From assembly GCA_043763605.1 (NCBI GenBank), contig JAYULM010000357.1:1-9283 (forward strand): DNA of 9,283 nucleotides, read 5' to 3'. The DNA is from JACMIU01 sp043763605. GTDB lineage: Bacteria; Armatimonadota; Armatimonadia; Armatimonadales; Armatimonadaceae. Below the pieces are notes generated by a model that searched no databases, was not told where the DNA came from, and saw only the letters and a list, made by a program, of their open reading frames with translations. Every line of letters starts with the position of its first letter. The first letter of the stretch is position 1. A program made the translations under genes and the position numbers. Positions 1 to 5,414 of this stretch are shown here, piece after piece.

Positions 1-109
1 TATCCACGTTACGAAAACAGGGAATCTCTGTGATGATGGCATTGCAAAGGGCTTTTCAAGGCGATCCAATCATTCCTTCTCTCCTTACTGAGTAGTTACA
101 CTAAAGTAC

Positions 110-439
110 TTATTCAGACTCCGACTCTGACGGACACAGCCATTCGTTCCGCATTTCCTCACTCGCCAGCAGTTGCCCAACCACACGCTCCATCGTCAAG
201 CGGTCTAATCGATGCACGAACAAATCCGGCGGTAATAGATAATCAACCGGGACTGTGGGCGTCGAGTTGTCGAGCGATTCGTAAGGGGCACGGCGCATGT
301 AGCCGAACGTCCAAACGTTCATCGCGTAGCGTCGCCCGTCGGCAAGCGTCACCGAAATGTTGGCGAAATCGTCGAGGGGATCGTAGTCGTCTACATACAA
401 CTCGAACTCCAGCCATAGGTCGAATGCGGGCGTTTCCAT
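110..439 (-). CDS. Uncharacterised acidic 109-aa protein
   Basis: I do not recognise a named family. The protein is acidic, with a central stretch (about residues 31-48) reading DGRRYAMNVWTFGYMRR, then a proline/leucine segment YLLPPDLFVHRLDR near 67-80 and a helical end. The DGRRY-NVWTF and PPDLFV blocks look like a conserved compact domain, which favours a real gene over a chance frame. The C-terminus is a short Ser-Glu repeat (SESESE), possibly a recent slippage product. It starts with ATG only 2 bp after the stop of the 51-aa gene at 442-597, so translation is probably coupled; its own Shine-Dalgarno is weak (GGTGGG). It has no signal peptide or membrane segment, so it is probably cytoplasmic. 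Function is unknown; an immunity-like or accessory role cannot be excluded. Confidence 0.7.
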   Translation of the reverse strand: METPAFDLWLEFELYVDDYDPLDDFANISVTLADGRRYAMNVWTFGYMRRAPYESLDNSTPTVPVDYLLPPDLFVHRLDRLTMERVVGQLLASEEMRNEWLCPSESESE

Positions 440-441
440 AT

Positions 442-597
442 CTACCCACCCGCCGCCAGCGACTGCTTCGGCGAGAACGGCGACACGTCGGCGGGCATCA
501 GTCCGGTCGCGGCAAGGCTACTGTCCTGCACAGTGAGGAAGTTGGTCAAGAATCTCGCAAACTCGGCGTCGTTGGCGGGGATGTAATTCGTTGGCAT
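442..597 (-). CDS. 51-aa internally deleted copy of a YIP-family protein
   Basis: This reading frame begins MPTNYIPANDAEFARFLTNF and ends SPFSPKQSLAAGG, then TAG. Both ends match the broken copy at 3429-3782, which begins MPKYIPRNDAEFAKFLTNF and ends SPFSPKQSMAAGG, but the whole middle is missing. The join lies at DVSP, where DV(S/A)P and ESPF of the longer copy share an SP/AP overlap; this looks like a deletion at microhomology. From memory, intact relatives are about 200 residues, start with a similar YIP-NDA-EF block and end in a fibronectin-III-like domain. A good Shine-Dalgarno (GGAAGGA, about 10 nt upstream of the ATG) remains and the next gene starts 2 bp downstream, so it may still be translated and may serve to couple that gene. 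It could equally be a decaying pseudogene. Confidence 0.55.
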   Translation of the reverse strand: MPTNYIPANDAEFARFLTNFLTVQDSSLAATGLMPADVSPFSPKQSLAAGG

Positions 598-693
598 AAG
601 TCAGGTTCCTTCCGCTGTGAGCATACCGCTTCCTCGAACCGAGAACGACGCGGGGAGAACCGCGAAAATCGCGAGGGAAATGTCGTCATCCCC

Positions 694-798
694 GCGTTGA
701 TCGCCGATCTCCCCGCGTCGTTCGGGGAACGTCGTGCGTTGATTCTCGATTGTCGGGCGTTGTTTACCGAACAAGAAGCAGTGTTCGACAATCGGCGG
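694..798. repeat. 21-bp degenerate tandem array A (5 units)
   Basis: Five consecutive 21-bp units start at 694, 715, 736, 757 and 778. Each begins GCG (or GCA) followed by TTG/TCG/GTG, then a T-rich triplet, and has GA or AA near base 13. The unit is exactly seven codons, so the + strand reads as a heptad of the form A-(L/S/V)-(I/F)-x-(D/E/N)-x-x and stays open. Weaker units may extend upstream to about 652. The array ends 8 bp before the stop codon of the DinB gene and lies upstream of the 51-aa gene. No start signal or downstream gene suggests it is translated. It matches array B at 3877-4002 in unit length and consensus. Confidence 0.65.
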
Positions 799-805
799 GC
801 GCGGC

Positions 806-1303
806 TTAACCGATCCCGAACACGTCGCCGAAGTAGTCCCAATCGGGTTCGACCTCTTGACGAATAAGGGAAACCTGCCCGACATGGTACGCCGTGTGCT
901 GACACATTTGCCCCAACTTGACGGCGATTTTGCCTTCGGTACCAAAGAATGTGACCGGCGTATCGAGCGCGGCGTCGGCGTATTTATCGCGGACAAACGT
1001 GGCGGTGGCTTCGCCGATGGCGTCGAGTAGCGCGAAGATTTGCGCCGGAGACAGGAGCGCGATCTCCCGCGCCGCTTCTTCGTGTCGCTCCATGTGCCGG
1101 CTCATTTCAAATGGCTCGCCTTTTAGCATCTCCAAAACGCCCCGGTCGGTGGCAATCAAGTGAACGAAAATCTGCCGGATGCTGTTGCAGTGCGGCAGGG
1201 GTTTGGCGTCCCAGTGCGCTTCGGGCATCGTGGCGAGGTGTCGCTTTAAATCGTCCCGCGCTTCCTTCATGCCCGCGAGCGTGTCGTCAATCGCATAACT
1301 CAT
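806..1303 (-). CDS. DinB/DUF664-like four-helix metalloprotein
   Basis: The 165-aa protein has the four-helix layout of the DinB/YfiT-like fold. The metal-binding histidine triad of that superfamily is visible: His48 in the FVHLIATD segment at the end of the second helix region, and His136 and His140 in HTAYHVGQV on the last long helix. Members act as thiol-dependent transferases (bacillithiol or mycothiol S-transferases) or as damage- or stress-induced proteins; the substrate here cannot be inferred. The length is typical. The ATG at 1303 is chosen over the TTG one codon upstream because AGGAGG sits 8 nt before it. A TAGAAT box at 1345-1350 (minus strand) is a candidate -10 giving a leader of about 35 nt, and it lies close to the inverted-repeat element that starts at 1377. 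The protein is probably cytoplasmic. Confidence 0.88.
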   Translation of the reverse strand: MSYAIDDTLAGMKEARDDLKRHLATMPEAHWDAKPLPHCNSIRQIFVHLIATDRGVLEMLKGEPFEMSRHMERHEEAAREIALLSPAQIFALLDAIGEATATFVRDKYADAALDTPVTFFGTEGKIAVKLGQMCQHTAYHVGQVSLIRQEVEPDWDYFGDVFGIG

Positions 1304-1376
1304 CAATCTTTCCTCCTGTCATGAAAATCAAACCTCTGTTCGCCATTCTATGGTATATTTCCTGCGTCATTGGGAA

Positions 1377-1599
1377 TAGGAGTTACGCAGTTGGTCCCGG
1401 AACCTCACCCCCGGGTACCCTCTGGGTGCCCCTCTCCGTGCCGGAGAGGGGGAGCCAGAGGAAACTACGTTTCCTGGAGCCAGAGGGGATGCACGGTAAA
1501 CGGTTCGCCTCCGGTGTCTTACTCCCCCTCTCCGGCACGGAGAGGGGCACCCAGAGGGTACCCGGGGGTGAGGTTCCGGGACCAACTGCGTAACTCCTA
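1377..1599. mobile_element. Miniature inverted-repeat element, 78-bp perfect arms
   Basis: Bases 1377-1454 are the exact reverse complement of 1522-1599, 78 bp with no mismatch, separated by 67 bp. The ends read TAGGAGTTACGCAGTTGG. The direct repeat GGGAA flanks the element (1372-1376 and 1600-1604). Alternatively, the terminal TA on each side is the target duplication and the element is 1379-1597, as for IS630/Tc1-like or some IS5-like elements. Each arm holds its own hairpin (CCCCTCTCCG paired with CGGAGAGGGG, 1429-1451 in the left arm). The centre holds an 11-bp direct repeat GGAGCCAGAGG (1451-1461, 1476-1486) around a 7-bp hairpin (1459-1475). No transposase is encoded, so this is a non-autonomous MITE. 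Arm identity suggests recent insertion or strong constraint. Confidence 0.88.
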
Positions 1600-1642
1600 G
1601 GGAATATATTTCTACCGTGCCCGAAACCGGCTCGCGGTATAC

Positions 1643-1723
1643 TATACCTCCGTCAAAAGTGCCTTTGGCGACAGCCTTTTCAGAGGCGGATCATGTGCAA
1701 AACCGACTTTTGACGGAGGTATA
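1643..1723. mobile_element. Short inverted-repeat element (18-bp arms) upstream of Uma2 gene
   Basis: Arms 1643-1660 (TATACCTCCGTCAAAAGT) and 1706-1723 are perfect reverse complements separated by 45 bp. TA dinucleotides flank the CCTCCGTC...GACGGAGG core, and TATACTA occurs on both sides (1638-1644 and 1720-1726). This fits a small TA-targeting MITE with a core of about 73 bp. It lies entirely in the region ahead of the Uma2 ATG at 1748 and ends 24 bp before it. The right-hand TATACT could serve as a -10 box. An attenuator hairpin is the alternative reading. Confidence 0.65.
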
Positions 1724-1747
1724 CTACACGCGAAAGGAACCCGACCG

Positions 1748-2368
1748 ATGACGCTAACTATAGATTTTCAGGACGCTCTTGCCAAAGACGGTGAGGTGCG
1801 GATTCACGCGCCGCATTGGACGGACGCGGATTTTTACGAGTTTTGCGAGTGCAATCCCCTGTTTCCGGTGGAGCGCACCAAAGACGGCGATATTGCGGTG
1901 ATGATGCCGATAGATAGTTGGGTCGCCAGTCGCTACGCGGAGTTGTCGGCGGACTTGGGGAACTGGAACCGCGCCCTGCCGACGCCGGGGCTTGTATTCG
2001 GCGCGACGGCGGGCTTCACGCTCCCAAGCGGCGCGGTGCGTTCCCCCGACGCCGCATGGATTCCCGCCGACCGGTGGAACGCCCTGCCCGAGTCGCTTCG
2101 GTCGCCGTTCGCGCATATAGCGCCTGACTTCGTGGTCGAAATCATGTCGCCGTCCGACCGATTGCCGAAAGCGCAGGAGAAGATGGACGAGTACATTGCA
2201 AGCGGCGTGCGCGTCGGCTGGCTCGTTGACCGGGCGAACCGCACCGTATACGTGTACCGCCCGAATTTACCGGCGGACATGCTGACCAACCCCGCGACGG
2301 TGAACGGCGACCCGGAATTGCCCGGCTTGTCGGTGAATATGGCGCGGGTGTTTCAAGACGCGCCGTGA
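1748..2368 (+). CDS. Uma2 family (DUF820) putative endonuclease
   Basis: The 206-aa protein has the usual Uma2 length and motif order. It has an N-terminal region with a FYEFCECNP block, then RSPDAAWI (Pro100-Asp101), then DFVVEIMSPSD with Glu131, a helix with KMDEYIASGV (Lys145 nearby) and the strand WLVDRANRTVYVYRP. Asp101 and Glu131 fit the acidic residues of a PD-(D/E)XK nuclease-like core. The family is greatly expanded in Cyanobacteria, Chloroflexota and similar phyla, and its true substrate is unknown. AAGGAA lies 8 nt before the ATG at 1748. The gene stands alone between a mobile-element cluster and a zwf relic; sequence resembling the zwf upstream region starts at its stop codon (TGACgAAA). 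It is probably cytoplasmic. Confidence 0.9.
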   Translation: MTLTIDFQDALAKDGEVRIHAPHWTDADFYEFCECNPLFPVERTKDGDIAVMMPIDSWVASRYAELSADLGNWNRALPTPGLVFGATAGFTLPSGAVRSPDAAWIPADRWNALPESLRSPFAHIAPDFVVEIMSPSDRLPKAQEKMDEYIASGVRVGWLVDRANRTVYVYRPNLPADMLTNPATVNGDPELPGLSVNMARVFQDAP

Positions 2369-2389
2369 CGAAACACCGCGACTTGGGGG

Positions 2390-2395
2390 TATCCT
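2390..2395 (+). promoter_or_regulatory. Candidate -10 box (TATCCT) of zwf relic 1
   Basis: TATCCT lies 6 nt before the relic ATG at 2402, a spacing expected for a leaderless transcript. The same GGTATCCT block occurs at 5418-5425 before relic 2 and at 5754-5761 before the intact zwf, so it is conserved across three copies. No convincing -35 hexamer is visible, so the call rests on conservation. Confidence 0.4.
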
Positions 2396-2401
2396 GACGC
2401 T

Positions 2402-2467
2402 ATGCCCAAATCGTCCTGCATTCTCGTTCTGTTCGGCGCGACTGGCGACCTTGCGCGGCGCGGCTAA
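2402..2467 (+). pseudogene. zwf relic 1: 21-codon N-terminal fragment
   Basis: The frame reads MPKSSCILVLFGATGDLARR then Gly and TAA. It matches the N-terminus of glucose-6-phosphate dehydrogenase, whose intact copy here begins MPLTACTFVLFGATGDLTRR, including the GATGDL dinucleotide-binding loop. Homology stops after the RR pair. The upstream region is shared too: 2385-2451 aligns with 5415-5481 of relic 2 with six mismatches in 67 positions by hand. It is therefore more like relic 2 than like the intact gene, so the two relics descend from the same extra copy. It cannot encode an enzyme. Confidence 0.82.
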
Positions 2468-2496
2468 AGATTGCTACGGCAAAGCCGAGCGGTAGC

Positions 2497-2883
2497 CTAC
2501 GGTTCCGGCATTTCGGGCGTCTCGCTTACCGCAACGACCGCGAACGTTAGCGTAATCCCCGCGACAATCTGCCGTACCCGCGCCTTGGAAAGCGTACCGA
2601 TGTACTCGACTAAATCGGCTTTGTCCAGCACGTGAAACTGCGACACGTTGACCACACTGCGCTTCGACAGGTTCGCTTCGCCGTCGTCAAGAAGCACATT
2701 TCCTATATCGTTGGCGCGTTCCAGATTCGACGTGAGAGTGCTTACGATAACTGTACGTATGCGGCTTTCGTTCAAGCGATTGCCCTGCGTGACGATCACG
2801 GGACGACGCCCGCCCAGTTCCGTGAGCGAGACGCCAACGCCATCTACCCAATAAACGTCACCCTGTCGTAACGCGCCTACCAT
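2497..2883 (-). CDS. MazF/PemK-type mRNA interferase toxin
   Basis: The 128-aa protein opens with RQGDVYWVD, continues with GRRPVIVTQGNRLN and TVIVSTLTSN, and has SVVNVSQFHVLDKADL and a C-terminal helix. This is the order of the PemK/MazF fold (SH3-like barrel). Arg26/Arg27 in GRRPV and the Thr/Ser cluster at 49-52 occupy the positions of the catalytic Arg and Thr of MazF ribonucleases. Such toxins cleave single-stranded mRNA at short motifs and stop growth when the antitoxin is lost. The ATG at 2883 overlaps the end of the antitoxin gene by 7 nt (ATGGTAG), the classic translational coupling of an antitoxin-toxin operon. The last ~10 residues (ETPEMPEP) lie beyond the usual domain. It is cytoplasmic, and the cleavage site cannot be predicted. 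Confidence 0.92.
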   Translation of the reverse strand: MVGALRQGDVYWVDGVGVSLTELGGRRPVIVTQGNRLNESRIRTVIVSTLTSNLERANDIGNVLLDDGEANLSKRSVVNVSQFHVLDKADLVEYIGTLSKARVRQIVAGITLTFAVVAVSETPEMPEP

Positions 2884-3128
2884 TCGTTACGCTCGAAAAT
2901 CTGCCGGATTTGTTTTTGGCGATGCTCTATCGAAATAGAGTCGTCATCGTCCCACTCGCTCCAGTCTTCGGTCGGGGCGGGTTTCGTGTCGATTTCGTTG
3001 CCGCGCCGCGTCGCCGCCCATTCCAGAAGTTGCGTCGCGGCGTGGGTTTCGTCCGTGCGCTCTCGTTCGGCGACGCGGCGAATCAGCGCGGTAACGTAGT
3101 CATTCACCGTTAAAGTAAAAGTTGTCAT
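2877..3128 (-). CDS. MazE-like ribbon-helix-helix antitoxin
   Basis: The 83-aa protein sits directly upstream of the toxin gene and overlaps it by 7 nt. Residues 3-9 (TFTLTVN) look like the DNA-binding strand of a ribbon-helix-helix fold, followed by two helices (about 11-22 and 26-40, ending LLEWAATRRG). A disordered acidic stretch follows (DWSEWDDDD, 55-63), then a helix rich in Arg/Gln/Glu (EHRQKQIRQIFERNEW). Antitoxins of this kind neutralise the toxin with the C-terminal tail and repress their own operon through the N-terminal domain. The pair is therefore expected to be autoregulated at a promoter just upstream. The start ATG at 3128 lacks a Shine-Dalgarno and probably begins a leaderless mRNA. 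Confidence 0.85.
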   Translation of the reverse strand: MTTFTLTVNDYVTALIRRVAERERTDETHAATQLLEWAATRRGNEIDTKPAPTEDWSEWDDDDSISIEHRQKQIRQIFERNEW

Positions 3129-3134
3129 ACGGCT

Positions 3135-3140
3135 ATTCTA
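3135..3140 (-). promoter_or_regulatory. Candidate -10 box (TAGAAT) of the toxin-antitoxin operon
   Basis: On the minus strand TAGAAT is followed by AGCCGT and then the antitoxin ATG, so transcription would start at or next to the start codon. No ribosome-binding site fits in that gap, which suggests a leaderless mRNA. A G/C-only run precedes the box and no clear -35 element is seen. Confidence 0.45.
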
Positions 3141-3188
3141 CCCGCCCCGCCCCGCCACAGGTTACGGCGGCATTTGTCCTACGCGGAC

Positions 3189-3390
3189 GGCGGCAACCGG
3201 ACGTTGCATCGTTGTTACCTGCGGTGCTGGGTAGTGTTTGGCTTGGCGGCTTTCGGTCATTGACACGATTCGCTGATAACACTCTGTGTTATCAGCGAAT
3301 CGTGTCAAACAGTACGGGGACAACTACAAATCGAACGGCACAAGAGAAAACAGCACCGCAGGTAACAACGATGCAACGCCTGGTTGCGCC
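3189..3390. repeat. Nested inverted repeat: ~40-bp outer arms around a 23-bp hairpin
   Basis: The stretch 3129-3428 has no gene and is largely filled by this structure. The outer arms 3202-3229 and 3351-3378 (starting CGTTGCATCGTTGTTACCTG) are perfect 28-bp reverse complements and extend imperfectly to about 3189 and 3390. Inside them, 3260-3282 and 3286-3308 (starting TTGACACGATTCGCTGATAA) form a perfect 23-bp stem with a 3-nt loop. No reading frame fits a transposase. This looks like one palindromic element inserted in another, or a single MITE with an internal cruciform. It lies just upstream of the toxin-antitoxin promoter and could affect its regulation. Confidence 0.8.
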
Positions 3391-3428
3391 GCCGGGAGGG
3401 CGCATTAGGCAAAAGAAAAAAGAAAAAA

Positions 3429-3782
3429 CTACCCGCCCGCCGCCATCGACTGTTTCGGCGAGAAAGGCGATTCGTCGTCCTCGCGGATTCCCCGGTACGA
3501 GACCTTGTACGTTGCCGCGACCGCCGCGCCGGGAACCTTGTCTACGAACGGCGAAGCGGTATCAAACCCGACCAGAACCTACTGCAATTCGCCGGTTTTC
3601 TTGCGGAAATGTTCGCGTTTGTCGGTCACGGCGGCGGCGAACGCGGCGGTTGCGGCGGTCAGCGGCGCGACATCGGGCGCAGTCAGTCTGGTCGCGGTTA
3701 GGTTTCCGGCGTTCAGCACGGTCAGGAAGTTGGTCAAAAATTTCGCAAACTCGGCATCGTTGCGGGGGATATATTTCGGCAT
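3429..3782 (-). pseudogene. YIP-family protein, broken by an in-frame amber codon
   Basis: From the ATG at 3782 the frame reads MPKYIPRNDAEFAKFLTNF and continues for 67 residues to a TAG at 3579-3581. The same frame then continues for 49 residues (VLVGFDTASPF ... SPFSPKQSMAAGG) to a TAG at 3429-3431. The second part is clearly related: its last 13 residues match the end of the 51-aa copy at 442-597 except for one Leu/Met change. From memory, intact relatives are about 200 aa, with an N-terminal helical region and a C-terminal fibronectin-III-like domain, so a middle segment is probably missing near the amber codon. No good Shine-Dalgarno precedes the ATG. Amber suppression is possible but unsupported; decay is the simpler reading. 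Function of the family is unknown. Confidence 0.75.
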
Positions 3783-3876
3783 CAAAAACTATTTTGGTTG
3801 GGTATGATTACGCTCGCTACAGTTTACCCGAATGCCATGTCCAACGTCGAACGCGCCCTGTCCCGTGACGTTGGAC

Positions 3877-4002
3877 ACATGTTATTCGTCGTTGGACAAC
3901 GGTTATTCGACGAGGGAGCGGCGGCTTGGCGAACAAAACGCGGCTGTTGCAGACCAACTGGCGTTGTTCGCGGAACGAGAGGCGGTGTTCGGCGATTGCA
4001 CC
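3877..4002. repeat. 21-bp degenerate tandem array B (6 units)
   Basis: Six 21-bp units start at 3877, 3898, 3919, 3940, 3961 and 3982. The last three are the best preserved (GCGGCTGTTGCAGACCAACT, GCGTTGTTCGCGGAACGAGA and GCGGTGTTCGGCGATTGCAC, first 20 bases each). On the + strand they read as heptads such as ALFAERE and AVFGD. The units decay toward 3877, and a few may extend back to about 3835. The array ends 4 bp before the stop codon of the TIR gene and lies upstream of the broken YIP-family gene. This is the same placement as array A relative to the DinB and 51-aa genes. Confidence 0.6.
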
Positions 4003-4006
4003 TCAA

Positions 4007-5089
4007 TCAAAGAGGTGTACCTGATTTCCATTGCTCTCGGAGGTCTTCTGCAAAGTAGTCAAAACCGTCGGAGTGCCTACGTTCGGTGTTTCCAAACTGC
4101 AGAATGATTCCTTCATGTTGTGTGTGATACGCGGTACGCGGTTGCACTCTGATATGACCGTTTGTGTCGGAGGGTTTACCACCTGATGGATCAAGATCAC
4201 CATCTATCATCACACTGGTAAACGGAGGTAGCGTTTCCATAAATCTGAGTTGAATATTGGGATAAGTTACAGATAATGATTTCACTTTTTCGATTACATT
4301 GTTTATATCAGCGCGTATACCATGTTGTTCAAGTTTATATAATTTATCTACTTCCTGAGACTGGGGACTGAGTATCAAAACCTTCACGTGCACTCCCCGC
4401 TTGAGCAAGTCTTCTATAACTGCACGTCCCTGATCGAAAGTACGATAAGTACTAACCCCGGAAATCGCAACCTCGGTTTTTGCCAACATGTAGAAATCAT
4501 CTGGCGGCAAGACCGTTAAACCGCGATCCTTTCTGTTCTCTATATCCTGCAATCCGACACTGTTGATCGCCTCCTCAATAGAAATGCCCCGAAAAGACTT
4601 TTCAACTCGCTTTTGGTAAAACGATTTACTCTGAATCGCCTGTGATATTGGGATGGCGGCGTTGCCAACTGAATTATTTATGTCATTATTGTTCAGCCTA
4701 TACGTCACTAACGTTATTCCTGCGAGGTCGCTAGGCAAGTGACCATCCTTGCCAAAGAAGGCATCATCCGCAAAAATGAAGGTGCGTGATCGCCCTAACT
4801 TGCCAATAAACATTCCTAACTCGATCAGTAGATTGTCTCTGGCAATTACTACATTTCCAGTTTCAGTTACCATTTTGTCATCAGGAGACAGCACTATAAT
4901 GGCAAAATCAAAACGGTTTAGTGCTAATTCTAACGCTTCAAGTATTGCGGTGCCTGAAGCAAAAATATTCTTCCATAAAGTGCACTCTGCTACTTTATCT
5001 TGAATGTCGAGTTTGTGAGTCAAAGCATTCGCTATAGTATGAGCGGTTGCGTTCGATGACCCGATAAACACTATTGGTCTGTCTATCAT
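4007..5089 (-). CDS. TIR-like (CAP12/Pycsar-type) protein with C-terminal DUF5919/PLD-like domain
   Basis: The 360-aa protein opens with a TIR-like nucleotide-binding domain (residues 3-130): PIVFIGSSNA, TLWKNIFASGTAILEAL, DFAIIVLSPDD, RDNLLIELGMFIGKLGRSRTF. This pattern is that of the predicted nucleotide-binding TIR family seen as an effector in CBASS and Pycsar defence. Glu90 in RDNLLIELG is the likely NAD-cleaving residue. A linker (about 145-195) leads to a second domain (196-357), with VAISGVSTYRT, RGVHVKVLILSPQS, IQLRFMETLPPFTSVMIDGD and a closing aromatic/Trp helix. I match it to DUF5919/phospholipase-D-like sensor domains from memory; no HKD motif is seen. No cyclase or second defence gene is adjacent. 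The coding is AT-rich against GC-rich neighbours, which suggests transfer. AGGAGG lies 12 nt before the ATG. It is probably cytoplasmic, acting by NAD depletion. Confidence 0.8.
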   Translation of the reverse strand: MIDRPIVFIGSSNATAHTIANALTHKLDIQDKVAECTLWKNIFASGTAILEALELALNRFDFAIIVLSPDDKMVTETGNVVIARDNLLIELGMFIGKLGRSRTFIFADDAFFGKDGHLPSDLAGITLVTYRLNNNDINNSVGNAAIPISQAIQSKSFYQKRVEKSFRGISIEEAINSVGLQDIENRKDRGLTVLPPDDFYMLAKTEVAISGVSTYRTFDQGRAVIEDLLKRGVHVKVLILSPQSQEVDKLYKLEQHGIRADINNVIEKVKSLSVTYPNIQLRFMETLPPFTSVMIDGDLDPSGGKPSDTNGHIRVQPRTAYHTQHEGIILQFGNTERRHSDGFDYFAEDLREQWKSGTPL

Positions 5090-5189
5090 AATATTTCAAT
5101 ACCTCCTCATGGCTGTTTAATTTTGTGATCTCATCATATCTAGTCGTTTCAGTACCTGCCACACATTCTATGATAATTCTTAGCAACAT
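4995..5189 (-). CDS. Possible small ORF overlapping the TIR gene start
   Basis: An ATG at 5189 opens a 64-codon frame (MLLRIIIECVAGTETTRYDE, then ITKLNSHEEVLKYYDRQ) that runs 95 nt into the TIR gene in another frame. An earlier ATG at 5252 would give 85 residues, and the frame is open back to 5315. The first half looks protein-like and shares the AT-rich composition of the TIR gene; the second half is only a shadow of it. The TIR Shine-Dalgarno AGGAGG lies inside the HEEV codons. It may be a short partner gene, a remnant of an upstream gene that lost its end, or noncoding leader. I recognise no family. Confidence 0.3.
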   Translation of the reverse strand: MLLRIIIECVAGTETTRYDEITKLNSHEEVLKYYDRQTNSVYRVIERNRSYYSECFDSQTRHSR

Positions 5190-5414
5190 GATCTCACCAT
5201 GCTTCGGTAGCGAACCATCCACAATGCCATCTTTGATGCTACAGTTTCGCATTAGAGAAGGCTTCGCATGAAATAGCAAAACTGTATGTGGCGTCACAAA
5301 CGTCGTGGTCAGCAAATACGCACACCGCTGTCATTCCGCGCCGCCGGTGACGGTGGAACTCGCATCCGATGTTGCCGCGTAGCCCCGCACCCGCTGACTA
5401 AAACCGCGTTGATT

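Noticed and set aside
1..109. Possible gene end or RNA at the left edge
   Set aside because: No frame, hairpin or recognisable motif can be supported in these bases.
424..867. Long + strand open frame of 147 codons across 424-867
   Set aside because: It runs antisense through the 51-aa gene and then through the 21-bp array, whose 7-codon unit keeps the frame open by itself. It has no ribosome-binding site and low-complexity Arg-rich sequence.
1379..1597. Short open frames through the 78-bp inverted arms
   Set aside because: Both strands encode near-identical peptides only because the arms are reverse complements; there is no start signal or transposase motif.
2473..2496. Hairpin GCTAC...GTAGC between zwf relic 1 and the toxin gene as a terminator
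   Set aside because: The stem is short and interrupted and no T-run follows on either strand.
3122..3868. + strand open frame of 248 codons
   Set aside because: It crosses the nested inverted repeats and the antisense of the broken YIP-family gene, with Arg/Pro-rich translation typical of a shadow frame in GC-rich DNA.
694..4002. The 21-bp arrays as CRISPR
   Set aside because: Units are contiguous and degenerate with no spacers, and there are no cas genes.
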